Positions 12,401-24,035 of a DNA stretch of 64,000 nt are shown piece after piece. Source of the DNA: Terebella lapidaria. Its lineage: Eukaryota; Annelida; Polychaeta; Terebellida; Terebellidae. The notes under the pieces were generated by a model. That model ran no database searches. It was given only the letters and a program-made list of their open reading frames with translations, and was not told where the DNA came from. The stretch is taken from assembly GCA_949152475.1 (NCBI GenBank), contig OX424564.1:29262165-29326164 (forward strand), in the 5' to 3' direction. The stretch's first letter is position 1, and each line of letters starts with the position of its first letter. A program made the translations under genes and the position numbers.

Positions 12401-12931
12401 TTAAAACCAATAAATACTGTTCAATATACACTAAAAATATAATTTTCACAGGTTTAATCAAGCATGATAGAATTTTCCGTCTTTACCCCCTACAGAAATT
12501 GCAACGCTAGGAGTTAGATAATAGGCCTATTCTGGTTGACCAAGACGGTGATCGGGACATCGCCATTGAAACTGGACACCAGTCCTGCCACCTGTCGGGG
12601 ACTTGTGCAACACACTGAAGAGCGGAACAGAGCTGGCACCTGGCGGATGATCTATACAACAGGAAGAGCTTTCTCGATTTCATCAGACTTCTCATTCTGT
12701 GAGCACGACTGGGACGTTATGATAGATATTAGCAACGCCTTCTAATCATAATGTATAACAAAGTCAAGCCATAATACTTCTCGTGTGCAATTCATATGTT
12801 CTGTGAATAAAATAATGTTATGTTTGTGTTGACCTTTTTGTGTTCGTATGTTTGAAATATTATCATATACTTTTTGTGTTTATATACTACATACACCTCA
12901 ATTATGTAGTGCATCGATCTACATTATTTAA
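9424..12931. other. Non-coding stretch
   Basis: No supportable gene is seen. A 126-codon frame at 9612-9992 (- strand) and a 100-codon frame at 11186-11488 (+ strand) lack domains and splice support. A less AT-rich island at 12500-12745 has short coding-looking pieces in different frames and could be an old gene relic, but nothing could be identified. Confidence 0.55.
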
Positions 12932-13469
12932 AGCTGCTGCCTTCGAATATATGCAATATTTTTTTCAAACCAATTTTTCGTTAAACACATCTAATGCAAT
13001 ATAACAAAAGGTGTACTCAATGATTTTGACGATTACAGTCCGTCCGAGTTGTCTTTTCATCCGTTTTAGTGCCCATTTTGTACCGGTTTTGTAAATAAAC
13101 AAACGAAGTGTATCCATCAAACCCGAATGTAAACAAATGCTCAAATCGCGCTTAAAAGTCCACATCGAGTACATTTTCCAGTTCGTATGTGCATATATAG
13201 TGTAGTCGTGAGAAAATAATCAGTGATATACCATGATGTGCGTGGAATTGTCAGTCTATCTCGCACTTCTATGCTTTGTTTACATCTGCGTGTGATGGAT
13301 ACAGTTCCTGTATTCACGCTAGAACCGCCTGTTCAAATGAGCAGAATTTCCCTGAGGACTGGTTATTTTCATTACATTTGATGTGAGTATGTTTCATTCA
13401 GTTAGTTTAGCATGTTTTATATGAAATACAGTTTTCACAAAATATTGACTGGTTGCGAAGGCAGCTGCT
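12932..13469. mobile_element. TTAA-flanked MITE (piggyBac or Kolobok type)
   Basis: A 538-bp element bounded by TTAA at 12928-12931 and 13470-13473. Its inverted ends are AGCTGCTGCCTTCG and CGAAGGCAGCTGCT, with one mismatch. TTAA target sites are used by piggyBac and Kolobok transposons, and the ends alone do not decide which. It has no coding capacity. Confidence 0.65.
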
Positions 13470-13473
13470 TTAA

Positions 13474-14165
13474 AAAAAAAGAGCACAACAGACTTACATA
13501 TTAGTGTTTATGAACAAGACAATAATTTTTATTAGACATTATTTATCAGTTATGTAAATACTGCAGATCGACCTGATTTTCTACATACTTAAAACAATAA
13601 CAGTGTAATAACTTCCAAATATCACAGTCACACCTGAAAAATTAATCTAGTGACTGTGACAATTTCGCAGGTAGTTTATATTATAAAGTTGGTTTGGCGT
13701 TTGACTGCATAGTATATAATTTATATATAATACATCTAGTAATCTAAAAGTAAAGTTAGATTAGCCTATTATATGTGTTTTAGGATGAATTGCGAACTAT
13801 GCTCCAATTTTCTCGCGAGTTTCCGCGTCATTATTTGTTACGATAACGAGACGCTATGACAAATCATAACGGTACCATGTAGGAACACTCCTGGTGATGA
13901 GCCTACCGCTTACCGACAATTGACAAGATTATTTCACATCATGCCAATTTTTCAGTTTACCATACATTGGTCTGCTCAACTGATGATTTATTTGCTGTAG
14001 AGCTTAAACGGTTGCTGATAAGAAATCATGTCAATCCTACCTCTATACGAACTTTCCCGTGGTGCCCTTGAATTTGACTTTGCTTTTGAATGGCGTATCA
14101 AAGTCATGTCACATCTGAAGTTAGTTACATCGGAATCCTGGGACAATGCCCCAGTCATCCAGTTT
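13474..14165. other. Non-coding stretch
   Basis: No gene, repeat or structured element could be identified between the TTAA-flanked MITE and the minisatellite. Confidence 0.6.
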
Positions 14166-14169
14166 AGCG

Positions 14170-14678
14170 GCCTTGGAAGTCATATGTGGTGTATCCTATT
14201 ACGGCATTGGAAGTCATATGTGGTGTATCCTATTACGACATTGGAAGTCATTTGTGGTGTATTCTATTACGGCATTGGAAGTCATATGTGGTGTATCCTA
14301 TTACGGCATTGGAAGTCATGTGTAGTGTATCCTATTACGGCATTGGAAGTCATATGTGGTGTATTCTATTACGACATTGGAAGTCATATGTAGTGTATCC
14401 TATTACGGCATTGGAAGTCATTTGTGGTGTATCCTATTACGGCATTGGAAGTCATATGTAGTGTATTCTATTACGGCATTGGAAGTCATATGTAGTGTAT
14501 CCTATTACGGCATTGGAAGTCATTTGTGGTGTATCCTATTACGGCACTGGAAGTCATATGTGGTGTATCCTATTACGGCATTGGAAGTCATTTGTGGTGT
14601 ATCCTATTACGGCATTGGAAGTCATTTGTGGTGTATCCTATTACGGCATTGGAAGTCATATGTGGTGAATCTTATTAC
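14170..14678 (+). repeat. 34-bp minisatellite, about 15 copies
   Basis: About fifteen head-to-tail copies of a 34-bp unit containing GGAAGTCATATGTGG and CCTATTACGGCATT. They differ at a few positions (ATATG/ATTTG, ATCC/ATTC, CGGCA/CGACA). Because 34 is not a multiple of three and the unit lacks + strand stops, open frames run through the array in all three forward frames. The resulting repetitive peptide is an artefact of the repeat, not evidence for a gene. Confidence 0.95.
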
Positions 14679-14821
14679 GACCTTGAATTGACATCGAGTG
14701 ACCTTGAGTGCTCCAAATAATATTATTGTTCCCAACAGAAAATGTGCAAAGTGACCTTGAATTGACATCGAGTGACCTTGAGTGCTCCAAATAATATTGT
14801 TCCCAACTGAAAATGTGCAAA
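14679..14821 (+). repeat. Direct duplication of a ~72-bp unit
   Basis: Two adjacent near-identical copies (14679-14751 and 14752-14821) start with GACCTTGAATTGACATCGAG and end near AATGTGCAAAGT. They abut the 3' end of the 34-bp minisatellite. A run of non-repetitive DNA follows to about 15045. Confidence 0.85.
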
Positions 14822-15044
14822 GTGATGATCGAAGTTGAGGTAGTTATTGCGAGAATATAGTGCATATATTGCTGACCTTGAACTTGACCGCAGATGACCT
14901 CCAATAAACCTCGAAGCAAGGTTGCGTCCAATTCAAATTTTGCGAATTTAATACTAATTGGAGACAAAACAGTTGGAGACAGATATTTGTATTAAGCAAA
15001 TCGAATAAGGTGCGTAATGCGTATAGATGAACTTGAAATTTTAA

Positions 15045-16750
15045 CTCAAACTAGATATCGACGAAAATGAAAAATGTCGACTCCGCAAAAAAATTTACCG
15101 TTAAAATAATACCCCTTAGACATGTTTGTCTAGGGCGACGAGTCCGAAAAAAAAGTCTGTTTCGCTCTACGACTCAGTGTTTCCGAGATATCGACGAAAA
15201 CGAAAAATGCCAACTCGGCAAAAAATTGTTTAGTCAAGGTCAAAGTTCATCCATAATACATATAAGATAAATGTTGTCTAGAGCGACAAGTCCGAAAATA
15301 ACGTCCGTTTCGCTCTACGACACACCGTTCCCGAGATATCGACGAAAACGAGAAATGCCGACTTGGCAAAAAAATTTCGGGTCAAGGTCAAAGTTCATCC
15401 ATAATACCCCTTAGACATGTTTGTCTAGGGCGACGAGTCCGAAAATAATGTCCGTTTCGCACTTCGAAGCAATGTTTCCGAGATATCGACGAAAACGAAA
15501 AATGCCGACTCGGCAAAAAATTTCGTCCGTTTCGCTCTACGAAGCGTCCGTTTCGCTCTACGAAGCACCGTTTCCGAGATATCGACGAAAACGAAAAATG
15601 CCGACTCGGCAAAAAAATTTTGGGTCAAGGTCAAAGTTCATCAATAATACCCCTTAAACATGTTTGTCTAGGACGACGAGTCCGAAAATAACGTCCGTTT
15701 CGCTCTACGACGCACCGTTTCCGAGATATCGCCGAAAACGAAAAATGCCGACTCGGCAAAAAAATTTCGGGTCGAGGTCAAAGTTCATCCATAATACCCC
15801 TTAGACATGTTTGTCTAGGGCGACGAGTCCGAAAATAACGTTCGTTTCGCTCTACGACACACCGTTCCCGAGATATCGACGAAAACGAAAAATGCCGACT
15901 CGGCAAAAAAATTTGGGGTCAAGGTCAAAGTTCATCCATAATGCCCCTTAGACATGTTTATCTAGGGCGACGAGTCCGAAAATAACGTCCGTTTCGCTCT
16001 ACGACGCACCGTTTCCGAGATATGCACGATGCCTCAAGGATGACTCAGCAAAAAATTATTTCGACCTCTAGGTCAAAGGTCGTTTGACGTATCGATCCCA
16101 AAATCAATAGGGTTCTTCCCTGTTGATATATAAACCTCCGTGCAAAATTCTGCAACTATTGCCTGAATATTTTTCGAGTTATCGTCCGGAAACCAAGTTT
16201 CAAGATCAGCCTCGATTTCATCCTCAAGGACCTCACGGACCTAGGAGCCGGATCAAAAAAAATAATACACCCTAGAGATGTTTGTCTAGGGCGACGAGTC
16301 CGAAAATAACGTCCGTTTCGCTCTACGATGCACGGTTTCTGAGATATGCAGGAAGCCTCAAGGATGAATCAGCAAAAAATCATTTCGACCTCTAGGTCAA
16401 AGTTCGTTTGACGGATCGATCCCAAAATCAATAGGGTTCTCCCCTGGTGGCATATGAACCTCCATGCAGAGTTCTGCAACTATTGCGTAAATATTTTTCC
16501 AGTTATCGTCCGGAAACCAAGTCTCAAAATTAGCCTTGATTTCATCCTCACGGACCTCACGGACCTCGGATCCGGCTCAAAAAGAATAGGGTTCTTCCAC
16601 ATATCATTTCTGACTTGTGGTGAAAATTTGACGAGGATCCGTCAAGGCAATCTAAAGTTATCGTCCGGAAACCAAAAGTGGCGGAAGAAGAAGGAAAAAA
16701 AAAAAAAAAATTCTGCTAAAACCATAAAGGCATTTCTGCCGAAATGCCTT
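15045..16750 (+). mobile_element. Repeat-array element, copy B: ~150-bp repeats plus duplicated 3' module and hairpin
   Basis: About seven tandem copies of the same ~150-bp repeat as at 3.2-3.8 kb begin near 15124, 15275, 15419, 15661, 15809 and 15957, with an isolated one at 16279. A short internal duplication lies near 15525-15560. The 3' module seen in copy A occurs twice. A partial copy (16020-16260) is followed by another array repeat, then a full copy ends at the hairpin 16727-16750 with arms AAGGCATTTC and GAAATGCCTT. Repeats here are more uniform than in copy A, suggesting later homogenisation. Confidence 0.65.
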
Positions 16751-16755
16751 AATGA

Positions 16756-18879
16756 TCTCGAATGTTATATTAATCTACATGAATGAGCATGAGGAGAATA
16801 AATGGAAGGACTTCTACATAGTGTCACTGAGCACGACTTCATATGACCATCTGGGGAAATGTGGCCCATGGGCGATGCTTCAACTACGTGCAACGATAAA
16901 AACAATGCAAATCATATCCAAGTGTGTACTCTGACTGTTTTCGTAATTCCACTGGTGTGTTATTGTTTCACTAGCAAGAACAACGAAGATTCAAAGATAT
17001 GAATTTTCAGACAAAAATACAGTGATGGACAATGTTTGAGATAACACTGCCAGCGAAGGTTACATCTTGGTGATAAATTGTTGGTATTTGGAGCAATTAA
17101 ATCTTTGGTCTCCATATCACGGTGGTAAATATAGAGCTGATTTCCATGTTCATCAGACTTACATGTAGATATACATCGTTTATCGTAGCTGTCATAGAAC
17201 GGAATTTGATATTTTAGTTGCAAAATAACAAGCAAGCAACAGGGAATGCAGTAGAAGATACTTCGTTCTTCCTCATAACAGTGCTGAGCTCCATCGGCTC
17301 CAGTTTGGGACACTAACTTAGGGCAGCCAAAATGCTAATGGGGCACCGGGCCGTCATAGGCTCCTACCAATGGAATTTCGACCAGTGATTTACTTCAAAT
17401 CTATAGTCCATTTTGGTCCTTTCAAATCGCGAGTGAAGATATTCTAGAGAATAGTCAAAAATCGTTCTGAGTAATTCTTATAATCTCTACTTATATTTAA
17501 TTTATATATAGCAGGAGTGTAAAAAGAATAAGCATTACGAAGTGTGCTATTTTGTTTATGGATCTTAAATTGATCTTGTTGAAACCAGTCTTTCGACATT
17601 AGACCAAGGGTTGACAATAAATCAAGGTCAAATTCAAAGACACCAAGGGTTCGCTCATACAAAGGTTACCGGAGAAAATAACATGTATAGGCCTGAGTAA
17701 TGAGCCATAAAATCCAAAAATTGTTGCTTCCCGAATGAGATTTCAGGGCCGAATCATACCCCTCTCTTGCTCTCTCGCCGGTTTATGGAGGGGAGTCACA
17801 GTATGTCCCTTGTTACGAAGGTGTCCAATGTTTGTATATTTTTTTGAAGGAAAACTTACTTTCATTGCAGACTCCAAGTAGCCTCCAACACATTTTATGT
17901 AACAAGTGACTTGAGGGGAGGAGGAGTCGAGTTTTCTGGGGGGTACGGGCGCCGGTTGCGACCCACCCCTGGATCCGCCTATAGATGTCATCGAGTCCAT
18001 AGTGATGAGCCACACTTTGAACTCGTGCGCCTCAGACAAACATCCTCACGGTAAACATGTAGTTGTTATTGTTTATGGCAGTGTAAATAAAAAAAATGTT
18101 TACGTATGTAATGTGTGTTAACTTACATGTATTTCTATATGTCTAAACAAGGTCCATTGTCGTTACATGTATATATATATCATTTATTTCGCATCGTCTT
18201 GATACAATTGTTGAGTATGGAACAGAAAGCACAATACAATTGTTAAATATAATTGATTCAATTGTTTGGAGTGTAGAACATAGAAACTATATTACGTAAT
18301 GCATAGAAAATCTATGATTGCCCTGACTTCTTCAGGGTCAAGTACTGAATTCAGCGAACCATCTCTCAATAAACATAGTTCTCGAATTGTTTTACCACAA
18401 TGTTGACAATCTGCGTCACACATATATTGCTGAGTTATACATTGCTTTAACTTTGACAAAGCATGATCAAACACACAGTCATCATTCACGTTTAATTTAT
18501 ACAACAAAAACCTTCTATTGGCCGCCACGGATGTACATGTTAAATTGCGAATGTGCATATATAATTGTGTATACATGTAAACATACAGTGAAATAAGACG
18601 GTCATTTAGCTGGTCCCTGTGATTCTGTCGCGAAGGTGAATTGGATAGCTGATGATTTATAAAAACAATATATGAGTAATTATACAAAGGAAAACTGCAA
18701 ATCACAGGGTATGATTAAAATGATATCATTCCTTTTATTTATTTATTTTTCTTGCGGGAATAAATTTGTCGCAAACAAAACAACGAGAAAATACGTCTCA
18801 CGTTCCCACCACCTCGCTGTATTACCAGTAATTTTCCAGTGCGTAAATTTCCAAATTATGAGAGGTAGGCCAAAGGGGA
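16756..18879. other. Mostly non-coding stretch
   Basis: Two - strand frames stand out by length only (16960-17313, 117 codons, and 18292-18705, 137 codons); both are cysteine-bearing and unassigned. Around 17935-17985 a fragment reading CCACCCCTGGATCCGCC resembles the right end of the GGCGG-ended transposons at 31.7-33.9 and 52.9-54.5 kb, as a remnant without a visible left end. Confidence 0.5.
18292..18705 (-). CDS. Unassigned 137-codon reading frame
   Basis: This - strand frame runs from ATG at 18705 to a stop at 18292. Its C-terminal half is more protein-like than most frames here: about 70 residues with regularly placed cysteines, including CDADCQHCGKT, and an acidic end. I do not recognise the family. 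Splice sites at the expected frame edges were not convincing, and the N-terminal third is low-complexity and AT-driven. It could be an exon or relic of a gene, or chance. Confidence 0.15.
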   Translation of the reverse strand: MICSFPLYNYSYIVFINHQLSNSPSRQNHRDQLNDRLISLYVYMYTQLYMHIRNLTCTSVAANRRFLLYKLNVNDDCVFDHALSKLKQCITQQYMCDADCQHCGKTIRELCLLRDGSLNSVLDPEEVRAIIDFLCIT

Positions 18880-19250
18880 AAACTATTTTTACGTTACCGA
18901 CCTTTTGGTCCGATAACCTATTGCCATGGTGTTGCGTCAGTCGTACGTCGTCGTTACGTCTCCATTTCTAACTTTAAAGATTAGGATCGAATCTTTCTGA
19001 AATTTTGCATGAAAATTCCTAAAAATATTTCAAGAGGGAATATTTTTTTTACTATTTTTGACGAAATTTTGACGAAAAAATGTCAATTTTAGACTATGAC
19101 GGTCGTTTTTCCAAAATCTGTTGAGTCAGTTATTTTCTAATTGACGCATAAGACTCCCCATACGACACTCTCCCTGTGATTTGTATAAGCTTCGTCTCCC
19201 TTGAATCGTTTGAAGTGGGCCATTTTGGCCCAAACTCGGCCCGAACGGAA
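18880..19250 (+). repeat. Dispersed repeat, related to 49.8-50.2 kb
   Basis: This segment follows the same order of words as 49775-50160: TTACCG then TTTTGG-TCC near the start, CGTCGT-rich sequence, TTTTTGACGAAA, CAATTTT-GACT, then GTATAAG and CCCTTGAATCG. The two are clearly diverged copies of one dispersed family. No coding capacity is seen. Confidence 0.6.
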
Positions 19251-19311
19251 CTCCCATGTTAAATTCTCCTATGCTTTATAACAGGACACATTATTTCTAA
19301 TATCTCACTTA

Positions 19312-19664
19312 CAGTACCGAGTTCGCAAAACCTCACCAAAATGCTAGCACAAGTAACCTGGCATTTAGCACGTGTTCGCCCAACTTCGCCTGACGTAGCA
19401 TCGTGCGATTTGATGCTAGCATTGTGTATGCAAGCATCGCTCGATGCTAGCATTGCTTCTTGGCACTGTGGCACACTAAATGCATTTCGCATTTTTTGTG
19501 AAGGCCATTATATGCTCGCATATGCTTGCAAACACATGATCGAGTGGTTTATACATGGTCGCACCATGCGAGTTGATGCTAGCATCAAGTCGCACGTAAT
19601 CGCACGGCCTAGCATTTAGCATGTAGCATTCCGTGGCTAGTGAGGTTTTGCGAAATTGATACTG
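19312..19664. mobile_element. TA-flanked MITE with TGCTAGCA-rich interior
   Basis: A 353-bp element bounded by TA, with inverted ends that share CAGTA and then TTCGCAAAACCTCAC (left) and GTGAGGTTTTGCGAA (right). The interior is full of repeated ATGCTAGCA and GCATTTAGCA words. It has the form of a mariner-like MITE and has no coding capacity. Confidence 0.75.
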
Positions 19665-19679
19665 TAATATTGGGATTAG

Positions 19680-19965
19680 AGAATAGGAATCAGTTGTGGA
19701 CATATAGGAAATGATGAAGGCTGAATATTCTTGTGACCTTGAATTTGACTTTTGACCTCATTTTCAAGTTCTGGAGAGATCTTGGTATAGGGTTTTCCCT
19801 GTTGGTCAATCCAAATAAATACTGTTTATTCAAAAAACAAAGAAACAAAGTTCAGAGAACAAAATGGCTAATATTTCGCTATTTTCTTAGGAATCAATTG
19901 TGGACATATAGGAAATGATATGTGCTGAATATTTTCATGACCTTGGAGATGACCTTATATTTTAG
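19680..19965 (-). repeat. Inverted fragment of the 62.8-64 kb satellite family
   Basis: Read on the - strand, this holds the same sequence as the tandem array at the right edge: TTTCCTATATGTCCACAATT preceded by AATATTCAGC and a GACCTTGAA-like word. About two partial units are present. The satellite unit is therefore dispersed in this genome, not confined to one array. Confidence 0.75.
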
Positions 19966-21900
19966 GTGTTCCAGAAACTCCGGAAGGCGGGCTTGAAGCT
20001 GAAGCGAGGTGTCGAGTGTGATCCAGAGAAGGTGGAGGCTGTGAAGCACTACGAGCCTCCCCGGGACCTGCTGGAGCTGAGGTGCATTCTTGGCTTCATC
20101 GGGTACTACTGTGGTACATTAAAAACTTTACCATGGAAGCGAGTCCACTCACGGCCTTCCCGAAGAAGGATGTCCCCTTCCGATGGACGGACGGGTGCCA
20201 GGAGCCCTTTGAGGCGCTGAAGGAACCCCTTACGAGGAGCTCTCCGCTGATCATTCCTGGACACGAATGCGAGTGGGCATGGTATAGGAGGTCCTCTCCC
20301 AGGTCCATGAGGGCCAGGAGAGAGCCTATGCCAGTCATTCCTTGCGTACCACCCAGAGGAACTACTGTACCATGAAGAGGGTACTCCTAGCGGTGGTGAT
20401 GATTATACACCAGTTTTGCCACTACCTATGGGTCAGAAAGTTCCTGCTTAGGACTGACCATGCTTCCCCGAGATGCCTCCTTAGTTTCAAAAATGCAGAG
20501 GGCATAATAGCTCGCTTGGCAGCCCGGACCATAAATTATGAGTTCCGCTGTGAGATTTGTCCCGAAATTATACAGAGTAACATGGATGGCATGACTCAGT
20601 GTCTGCAGTGTAAGAGAGAAGGATGTAGAGGGATGGAGGACGAGGGAGGTCAAGACGAACATCTTTTCCCCTTCCCTGAATGGGGAGAACTGGGATGGGC
20701 TTGTGGGTCTTCGGCTCTTGCTCAAACCAGAGGAAGGACGGCGTTGGCAGGAGGACGACTTTTGCAAAGATGGACTGGGGATGATGGTCTTCGAGGCGAG
20801 GAGTGCAGACGTCGATGACCAAAACCTCTGCCCTGCCCATGGGGGTAGACTTACCCCCCGTGAAGAGAACCACCCCCCAGTTGTCAATGCGGAGGACCCT
20901 CCAGAACCACGGTGCCGACGACCCCTCCGGAAGCTGAGCAAAGGCCCAGCAAGTGCATCAGACCTCTCTTGGCTCTGGAGCTGCAGAGGAAAGATGGGTT
21001 GAGTATTCTGCAGAGGATCTCAGGTCTCTGCAGAGCGCCGACCCGGACTTCCGCTACATATACGATTGGAAGACAGCAACTGACGAGAGACCGGAGTTGA
21101 CGAAGGCTAGGACCAGAGCCACACAGAGAAGGTCTGCTGGCAATAGTGGGACCAGCTGTTCGTGAGGGACATATTCCTCTTCCACCGCGCCCAGGTGGAA
21201 GCGCAGAAGGAGCCCCTCTTACAGCTTATCATAACCTACAGTGGGCGGTAGACAGTCTGGAAGGAAGTCAATGATTGGCCTCCATCGGGACATCAAAGAG
21301 TCAGACAGATGCTCTGGAAGATCATGGCATGGATGTACTGGTGTGAGCAGTTTGAGAACGGCCTCTTCTGGGAGCTAGCCACGAGAAAATCCATGCTAGC
21401 CCATATCATCCACAATCCAATGGCATGGTATAACAATTTAACCCATCATTCCTCCGATTGTCTGCAGTCATCAATGACCACCAAGACGACTGGAATGACT
21501 GGTTGCCATATGTGACTTCTGCGTACCTGGCTTCTTTACATGACAGCACGGGGTGCACGCCGAATCGGATGATGATGAGCAGGGAGGCGACCACTCCTCT
21601 CGACCTGATGTAGCGAACGAATCCTAAGGGGAGAGAAAAGGCCCCGTCTGCGTGCTCACACGAGTAAGTTCAGTGGGTGTGAGAAGCCACTGCCATAGCT
21701 TTTGAGTACGCTCGTAAACACATGAAGGTGACTACGTTATGACAGAAAAAGAACCACGATTTGAAAGCGGCACGAAGATGGTTCCAAGTTGGTACTTGGG
21801 AACTGTACTGGTACCCCCCGAAGTCTAGACTGAAACTGGGGTTGGGATGGACGGGACCTTACCTGGTCGACAACGCCCAACTTAGCTATGATGCTTGTAT
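19966..21900 (+). pseudogene. Decayed Ty3/gypsy-type pol (RT end, RNase H, integrase)
   Basis: Pieces of a retrotransposon polyprotein appear in order on the + strand but in different frames. At 19966-20240 is the end of reverse transcriptase (FQKLRKAGLKLK, then PEKVEAVKHYEPPRDLLELR and LGFIGYYC). At 20340-20600 is an RNase H part (RNYCTMKRVLLAVV, KFLLRTDH). At 21460-21610 is the end of the integrase core (DWNDWLPYVTSAYLASLHDS, TGCTPN). At 21755-21880 is the integrase C-terminal region (FQVGTWELYWYPPKS, WTGPYLVD). The RT catalytic region is missing, and frameshifts, stops and deletions break the rest. This is a dead copy with no intact product. Its composition is much more GC-rich than the surroundings. 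Confidence 0.85.
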
Positions 21901-23170
21901 ATTATGGAGCAAGCTGTTTGGGTGCGCACAGATGGCAGAGACCCTGTGGAGGATGTGGGAGAGGATAATTTGAGAGAGGACGAGGAGGATGGCCTGGAGG
22001 TGACGGCCACGAAGGACGGGTCGGGCAAGAAGGAAATGGAAGACCCTGAGGAGGATTTGGACATGAAGAGAGACGTGGAGACAGGTTCAGATCGGCCGAG
22101 ATGGACCCAGAGGTTGCCACCGATGATGGGAGATTGGGCATAATGGGTTACAGAGAGTATTATCTGCCCTGGAGGAGACACGCCTCCAAGGCTACCCAGT
22201 TGGCTCCCTTGGCTTCTCTACCTAGGTGCGCCTACACACCCCAGGACATGGGAACGGGAACCTCCACAGTGACGAAGAACCTTTGCAGAGGCAAGGACCT
22301 CACACACAAGGCACCTTCGCAGAGCAGCCCTGAGAGGGCAGAAATATAAGGAACTGCCAGAACTACGTCCTCCACAAAACCACCTGTGCAGGACTGTCCA
22401 CGTGACCATGGAGTCTGTCCATGTGCGTGCGGAATCAAAATCATGTGCTCGCAGAGGATACAAAAGCTTACTTTTGCAGAGATCGACTTCCAGTTTGAGT
22501 GGACTATAAAAGCAGGCAGCCACAGCTCTCCGGGAGCTCAGTCTGGACGAGACCGTGGACGACGGATACCCTGAGATGGTCCTGCTTCTTTCAAAACAGG
22601 CGAAGGAAGACGTTTTCTGCCTTCACACGATGTGACCTCCGCAATGCGGAGCAAAGACTGCGGAGACTCCACGTTTATGTGGGAAATGTCAACGTGAAGT
22701 CATCGGGCCGGTTATGAGCCCCACAATATTATGAATCCGGTCCTCGGCCTACAATATTATGAAACTCGGCCCTCTTGACCTAGCTACAGCTGACGGCAAT
22801 GCGGTTGTCTCTTTTTACACAGGAAGGCAGGTGGAGGTGAAGGAAGCCCCTGACGGAAAGTCTGCATCCACGGAGTATATAGGGAAGTCCACTGGCGTGC
22901 GGAGACCCTCGATCCAGTCTCCGCAGGTGACCTACCTCAATAACCACAGACGAGAAAAGTACGGCAGATGTTCAGAGGACCCTATGCAGTGACGAGGAAC
23001 CTCCACACTGACGAGGACTTCCGCAGTAACGAGGACCTGTGCAGTGACGAGGGGGAGACTTCCACAGAGTCGAGGACGGCGACTTGGCTCCGAAGCAACC
23101 ACCCTCCGGAGACAGATGAGTTGTGGAGTCAAGGACGATTCACCTCCACATGGACACAAGTTCGACGCTA
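21901..23170 (+). repeat. 3' end and probable LTR region of the gypsy remnant
   Basis: GC-rich sequence downstream of the pol relic with no gene of its own. It contains a TATA-box-like promoter at 22505-22510, a pair of ACAATATTATGA words near 22722-22762, and an imperfect short tandem repeat of CAGTGACGAGGA-type units at 22985-23060. This fits the 3' untranslated region and LTR of the retrotransposon. A second LTR was not found, so the boundaries are uncertain. Confidence 0.45.
22505..22510 (+). promoter_or_regulatory. TATA box of the presumed LTR promoter
   Basis: The sequence GGACTATAAAAGCAGGCAGC has the form of a core LTR promoter and lies downstream of the pol relic, where a 3' LTR is expected. 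Confidence 0.4.
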
Positions 23171-23316
23171 GATCTTAGGCTTAGTACTAAGCATGCAGGG
23201 TCTTAGTCTAAACCTGGACCCGGCGGTGTAATCTTTCAACCATTGTATAGCCCAGTGACTTAACCTGGCCCACTGTGCAAAATGACGCTATTGCATCTAT
23301 TTTGTCAGTCGACTAT

Positions 23317-23866
23317 GCAGGCAAATTACAGAACCATTTTTATTTGCAAATTGTTCTATTATTATGCGCAAGCCATCGCAAATATAGAATCCTGCATTTA
23401 AACATATACCTTTAATGGGCAAAATAAACATGGAATCGCAGACGCCCCATCAATAATTGTCTATAGCGTTCGGACACAGGAACAGAGGTACTGCAGAAAA
23501 AACTACAGGCCTACGAAAAACAAACACAACGAGAGAAAACAAACAACCAACAATTCACACACGGCAACAACACCTAAAATCGCCATAAAAAAACTTGATA
23601 AACAACATGCAGAAGTTCATAACGTTACACTTCCATATCAAAACCGATGAAAAAACTCGATGCAGGCTAAATTTATGTTTGCGGATCCAGACAAATGTCG
23701 CGGCATGCAACAAACACAGACTGGAATGTTGTACGTGCCTCTGCGTGTTTATTATACCCATTGTAGGTATATGTTTATGCCCGACATACAGGAATCTATA
23801 TTTGCGATGGCTTGCGTATAATAATAGAACAATTTGCAAATAAAAATGGTTCTGTAATTTGCCTGC
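23317..23866. mobile_element. Long inverted-repeat element
   Basis: Two arms of about 100 bp (23317-23412 and 23765-23866) are near-perfect inverted copies. They start GCAGGCAAATTACAGAACC and end with the inverse, around a 350-bp centre without a gene. The flanking bases are AT on both sides, too short to assign a superfamily. It could be a foldback element or MITE. Confidence 0.7.
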
Positions 23867-24035
23867 ATAACCTATTTACGAGACGTGTAAACATGTAAAC
23901 ATTATGCATCGACAACAATCTGCAGACGTACATGTGCAAACAACATCGGTGTTTATCAGTTATCACACCGCGATAAATAACCATGAACCGCCCTCGATGC
24001 GACCCGGCTGCTTCGTCCCCCTCCCCCCCCCCCAA

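Noticed and set aside
14170..14678. CRISPR-like regular spacing
   Set aside because: The whole 34-bp unit repeats with no variable spacers, and the host is an animal. It is a minisatellite.
14028..14720. Overlapping + strand frames encoding a repetitive 34-residue peptide
   Set aside because: They are produced by the 34-bp minisatellite, which has no + strand stop in any frame. There is no independent sign of a gene.
16960..17313. 117-codon Cys-bearing - strand frame
   Set aside because: Looks slightly protein-like, but no family, splice sites or neighbouring exons could be supported.
20426..20941. 171-codon - strand frame over the gypsy relic
   Set aside because: Opposite-strand shadow of GC-rich retrotransposon sequence. 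The + strand pieces match pol.
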